From the NCBI GenBank assembly GCA_026873275.1, contig JANTUC010000010.1:1116001-1180000 (forward strand): a DNA stretch of 64,000 nt, read 5' to 3'. Position numbers and translations under genes: made by a program. The notes beneath the pieces were generated by a model, which saw nothing but the letters and a program-made list of their open reading frames with translations, made no database searches and was not told the DNA's origin. How positions within the stretch are numbered: the stretch's first letter is position 1; each line of letters starts with the position of its first letter. Origin of the DNA: Pseudopithomyces maydicus. Lineage: Eukaryota > Ascomycota > Dothideomycetes > Pleosporales > Didymosphaeriaceae. This document shows, one piece after another, positions 59,509 through 64,000 of this stretch.

Positions 59509-62500
59509 AGTAGAATAATACTACTAAGAAAGTCTTTAAATCCTAAAATAGGTTTAAGGAATAAATTAAAATTATATTTAAAAAAGTTAATAAAGAAAAG
59601 AAGATAAAATAATAAATATAATATTTTAAATAAATTAAGTTTACTAGTAAATATTTATTAAAGTTTAAATAGTTATAAGCTAAAATAAATTAGAATAATA
59701 CCCTATTTTAGACTGTATATTATAATAGACTAAAAGAATTAGTTAAGAACGAACTAATATATTATAATTAATTAAATAACTCAAAGGAATTTATTAAATT
59801 AGTAGTCTATATTAATAACAGGCTATATAAATAATATGTAAAAAAGAAGGAGTTAGAAAGGCCAGTATTTAATTAAAAAACTAATATAAAGAAAGCTTAT
59901 AATTATAATAAGTAAAATAAAGACGGAGATATTATAATAACTAATAAAGCTTATAAAAAATAATAATAGAAAAAGAGTAAGCGCAACTACTAAAATAATA
60001 AATTTTTTAATAAAAAAGATAGTAATAATATAATAAAAAAGTCTACTTAGAATGCGGAGAGCTAAAATATTTTATATATAATTATATTATAAAAAATAAA
60101 ATTAAAGGGAAATAATTATAAGTAATAAAGATATAAATAGTCTCTATTATAAAGGAAAATAGTAAGATCTTAAAATTAAAATATAAATTATTATAAAAAC
60201 ACCTATACTTAACCCTATAAGAAAAGGAGATTTAAAAATAAATATTAAAAGATATTTACTAACTATATAGGAGTAGAATATACTATATTAAAAATTATAA
60301 CAGAAGAGTCTAAATCTGTAGAAATATATATAAATAGATATTAATACTTATAAACTAATACTAAGGAGTAGTTAATAACTTATATAATTAAATTTAGATC
60401 TAGATCTGATATAAAAATATTAAATAGTATTTATACTATTAAAAAAAGTACAGAACTTATAATAAAATAAAAAATAATATTTAGTAGTAATCTAGAGATT
60501 CTACCTATAAATATATTTACTTAAAGGATTACTAAATAGTAATATACTATTAGTATAATTAGAAAAATTAGAAAAAAACCTACCTTTAAAAAAATAGATA
60601 GGGTACTATAATAATACTTATTAAATCTACTATAAGTATAAATATATTATAAAATAGTAGTTATAGGGCCTAATTTATAAATATACCTTAAAAGTAAGTA
60701 TATATAATACTAATTATAGAGTGAACTATAATACAGTATATTAAGATATTACTTACTAGAAGGATTATAAAAGGAAATACTTTATATACTATTATATAAA
60801 AGAAGAAAATACTATAAATCTATTTAATAAAGAGTACTAAAGGATAGCTCTAAATAAATATATATTAAAAAGATATAATTAGTATAAGTAGAATAATACT
60901 AAAAAAGAAAAGAAATACTTAGATTAAATTAAAACTTATTTTAATAAGCTTTATATAAAATATAACTAAAAATAAAATACTGCTTACTTAAGAAGAAATT
61001 TAAAGGAACTAAATAATATTAATAATAAATTAAAAAATTAGTGCGCTACTAAAAAATAAATTATACTAATAAAGGCGCTCTTATAAAGGTTCGTAAAATA
61101 GATTAGAATAATAACCTATATATTAAAAAAGAAGTTATAATTAGAGAATACTAAATAATAATACTTATAAATTTTAAGGCTACTAAATATTTAATCTCCT
61201 CTAAAATAATAGAAAAGTATAAGCTGCTTTACTAGAATAAGGTAATACTTATTTAAGTAAAAATAGTAGATAGAATATTCTCTTAAAAATATAATAAAGG
61301 CTAGTTATATCTTAAAATAATATTATTATTTATTAATCTAGATAGACTCTAGAGCTAATATAATTTTATTATAATAAATTTAAGAAGCCTAGAAGTAATT
61401 ATTAATTATAATTAATTATTAAAGTATAATCCTATTATTAACTAGTAAAAGAAAATAATATATAACTAAAAATTTATAGTTAGAATTACTAGTATAAGGA
61501 AGTTATAAGTATGCCTAAAAGTTTAGTATATACTTTAAAGAAAGGGAATTAGCGAAAGAAAGACTATATAATAAATATTACTTTATAAGATTATAAGAAT
61601 CTATAAGAAGGACCTTTAAAAAGTAAATATTATTTAAATATAAAAGAGTAAGCTCTAGAAGAAGAGATAGAAAACTTTATTTATATTTTAAAAATACTAA
61701 GACTTTATAAAACTTTTTTATAAGAAAGATAGTAAAATACTTTTAAAATATTAAAAATAGAATTATAAAATTTACTTATAAGAAGGTATAAAGCTATACT
61801 TAAAATAATTATAATTACTATTATAAGATTAATAAAAAGAACTAATAGAGTAGTTAAGAAAGAACTTAAAATAAAAATTTATATAACTTAGTAAAAGCCT
61901 AATAGCCTCTGCTATACTATTTATACTAAAGAAAAATAGATAACTCTAACTATATATAAATTATTAATAATTAAATAATAAAATTATTAAGAACTAATAT
62001 CTACTACTACTAATACTAAAACTTATAAATTAACTCTAGGGAGCTAAGTAGTTTATAAAGTTTAATATATAAGATAGTTTTTATTGTATTTATATAATTA
62101 AAGAATATAAATAGATAACTGCGTTCTAAATATACTATAGACTATATAAATTTATAGTTATATTAATAGAACTTATAAATGCTTTAGTAATATTTTAAAT
62201 AGTAGTAAATAAGGCGCTATATAAATACCTAAATATATTTTATATAGTATACTTAAACGATATACTAATATACTCTAAAAGAACACTTAAAGAATATATA
62301 TAGTATATATAAAAAATACTAGAAAAGATAAAAGAATACTAGTTATTTTTATATTTAAATAAGTATAAGTTTTATATAATAAAAACTAAGTACTTAGAAT
62401 TTATTATCTTAAGAGAAGAAATTATTATAAATTTTAAAAAGGTAGCTATAATATAAAAATAGTTATAATTTAAATTAGTAAAGGATATCCAGTCCTTTCT

Positions 62501-64000
62501 AGAGTTTATTAACTTTTACTAAAAATTTATTATTAATTATTTTAAGATAACAGCACCCTTAACAAAGATTATAAAAAAAAGTAAAATTTAAGTAGAAAGA
62601 GAAATAATATATAATATTTAAAAATTTAAAAAAGCTATTTCTCTTAGTATCCCTTTTATAAATATTTAACCTACAGAGAAAAACTTAAATTAAAATAAAT
62701 ATATTTAACTACGCACTTAAAGCAGTATTTATATAATAATATAAAAATAGAAAGTAGAGACTAGTATTTTTTTATTTATAAAAATTTTTTAGAGCGGAAC
62801 TAAACTATAATATTTATAATAAGGAACTACTAGGGGTAGTAAATATTTTTAAATAATAGAAAACGCAGCTTATAGGAGCGCCTATAAAAATTAAAATATA
62901 AATAGACTATATAAATCTTACTAGCTTTATATTAATAAAATAACTTAACTAATAATAGATATAATAGATAGAATTCTTTATAAATTTTAACTTTATAATT
63001 TACTACTATTTAAGGACTTTTAATAGAGTGGTAGATGTCTTAAGTAAAAAGATTAACCTAATTAAGGATAAACTAGAATTATATAATATAATACTCTAAA
63101 AAGGGCACGATAAGACTCTAAAATATAATTAACTTAAAGAACCTTAGAAAAATAAATAATTTTTAAAACTTAAAGTATAAAAAGTATTAGTTAAATTAAT
63201 AAACTACTAAGGATAGATTATTATAGGAATATAAAAGGTACCTAAATTAATAAAAAAATTATATAAGTCTAGAAAATAGGGACACTTAGGTATAAAAAAT
63301 AATATAATATATTATAAATAAATATACTATCCTTAAACTTAAATAAATAGTTATTAAGGAGATAAGTAATTATTTAGTCTATTATAAAAATAAGCTTAAA
63401 AGATATAAGCCTTATAGTCTTTTATAATTATTATTAGTAACCTAACAGCTATAGTAGAATATAATAATAGATTTTATAATAAAACTCCTGAAATCGCCAT
63501 AACTAGGGATAAAATAAATATACGACACTATTATAATAATAATAAATAGACTTATAAAAGTTGTAAAATTTAGGCCTATAAAAGAGTCTATAATAATAAA
63601 AGAACTAACTTATAAAATTAATAATATACTATTTACGGAGCACAGCTTACTAAAGAAATTTATTATAAATTATAATAAGCTCTTTATATTTAAATACTAA
63701 AATATATTTATTATAATATTAGGAATAAATTAAAAGCTGTTAATAAGCTTCTATCTATAAATAAATAAATAAATAGAAAGAATTAACTAAATATTAAAAT
63801 AGTATCTAAGGTTCTATATTAATAAGTAATAAAATAATTAGGTAAAATTATTACTAATAATATAGCTAATATATAATAGAGCCAGATTAGGTATAATAGA
63901 ATATTTATTATATTATATAAACTATAGATATAAGCTAGTCACTTATTAAAATCTATAAGATATAAAAAGTATTTTTATAAAAGCCTAAAATAAGGCTTAA
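59509..64000 (+). mobile_element. Gypsy retrotransposon B2, 3' part, runs off the right edge
   Basis: Resumes B2 after M2: gag to about 60900, RT box VYLNDILIYS at 62247-62276 (first Asp now Asn), KYKFYIIKTKYLEFII near 62351-62400, RNase H with a DTLSRK-like end near 63030, and integrase with GHLGIKN near 63270-63300 and later core sequence. The 3' LTR lies outside the window. It is the opposite-orientation partner of B1. Confidence 0.85.
62247..62276 (+). pseudogene. B2 reverse transcriptase catalytic box
   Basis: Reads VYLNDILIYS, parent VYLDDILIYS; here the first Asp is lost while in B1 it is the second, so the two copies were mutated independently. Confidence 0.84.

Larger units (their letters stand above)
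15650..64000. repeat. AT-rich RIP-mutated transposon block
   Basis: From about 15650 the composition changes abruptly to very AT-rich DNA dominated by TA, with CA and TG nearly absent while CT, GC, CC and CG still occur. That pattern matches RIP, which turns CpA into TpA on both strands. Open frames longer than about 75 codons disappear for 48 kb. Fragments of reverse transcriptase, RNase H, integrase and transposase can still be read through stop codons in many places, and paired LTRs with target duplications are recognisable. I found no host gene, tRNA or rRNA here. Confidence 0.95.

Noticed and set aside
15650..64000. Mitochondrial DNA origin of the AT-rich block
   Set aside because: Composition alone might suggest it, but it holds Gypsy and Tc1/mariner elements with spliceosomal introns and RIP patterns and no mitochondrial genes or tRNAs.
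15650..64000. Effector or other host gene hidden in the AT block
   Set aside because: I looked for intact frames with a signal peptide and cysteines; the only intact frame of note is the M1 transposase start at 30829.

Overview
The window comes from a filamentous ascomycete, most likely a Dothideomycete such as a Pleosporales species. This placement is an inference from gene content, short 43-71 bp spliceosomal introns, and a two-part genome structure with strong repeat-induced point mutation (RIP). Bases 1 to about 15,600 form a gene-dense block of ordinary base composition. Bases from about 15,650 to 64,000 form an extremely AT-rich block with almost no CA or TG dinucleotides and no intact host gene that I can find. 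It consists of mutated, nested transposons.

Gene-rich block, left to right: the 3'-truncated MDM1/SNX-RGS gene (minus, runs off the left edge); a seven-helix receptor of the cAMP-receptor-like class (plus); an intronless luciferase-like/alkanesulfonate-type monooxygenase (minus); a secreted family 1 carbohydrate esterase resembling acetyl xylan esterase (minus); a Pth11-like receptor with fungal rhodopsin domain (minus); about 1.8 kb with no recognisable gene; the mitochondrial glycine-cleavage T protein GCV1 (minus); and V-ATPase subunit C, VMA5 (plus), sharing a 377-bp divergent promoter with GCV1. I worked out exon borders by hand from splice sites and reading frame. The esterase and GCV1 each appear to lack one base in a homopolymer, which looks more like sequencing error than gene loss.

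AT-rich block: I resolve at least five LTR (Ty3/Gypsy-type) lineages, labelled A-E here, and one Tc1/mariner-like DNA transposon lineage, labelled M. Element A (plus) is split by B1 (22032-29157, minus, 495-bp LTRs, TSD aaata). M1 (30379-31760) is cut by E1 (31761 to about 38950, minus). C (from about 39729, plus) is followed by D (41661-48239, plus, about 422-bp LTRs, TSD actta, chromodomain). A second D-type copy, D2, is cut at 49104 by B2 (plus). B2 is in turn cut by M2 (50168-59506, TA target), and M2 is cut by E2 (50657-57877, minus, 493-bp LTRs, TSD ggtag). B2 resumes at 59507 and leaves the window on the right. The reverse-transcriptase YLDD box is intact only in D; in all other copies one or both Asp codons have become Asn.

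I do not see a clearly new biological system. The most notable points are the sharp isochore edge next to VMA5, the nested insertion order, RIP-ablated catalytic and zinc-knuckle residues, an intron-lodged inverted-repeat insertion in one transposase copy, a GC-AG intron, and two homopolymer frameshifts in otherwise well-preserved genes.
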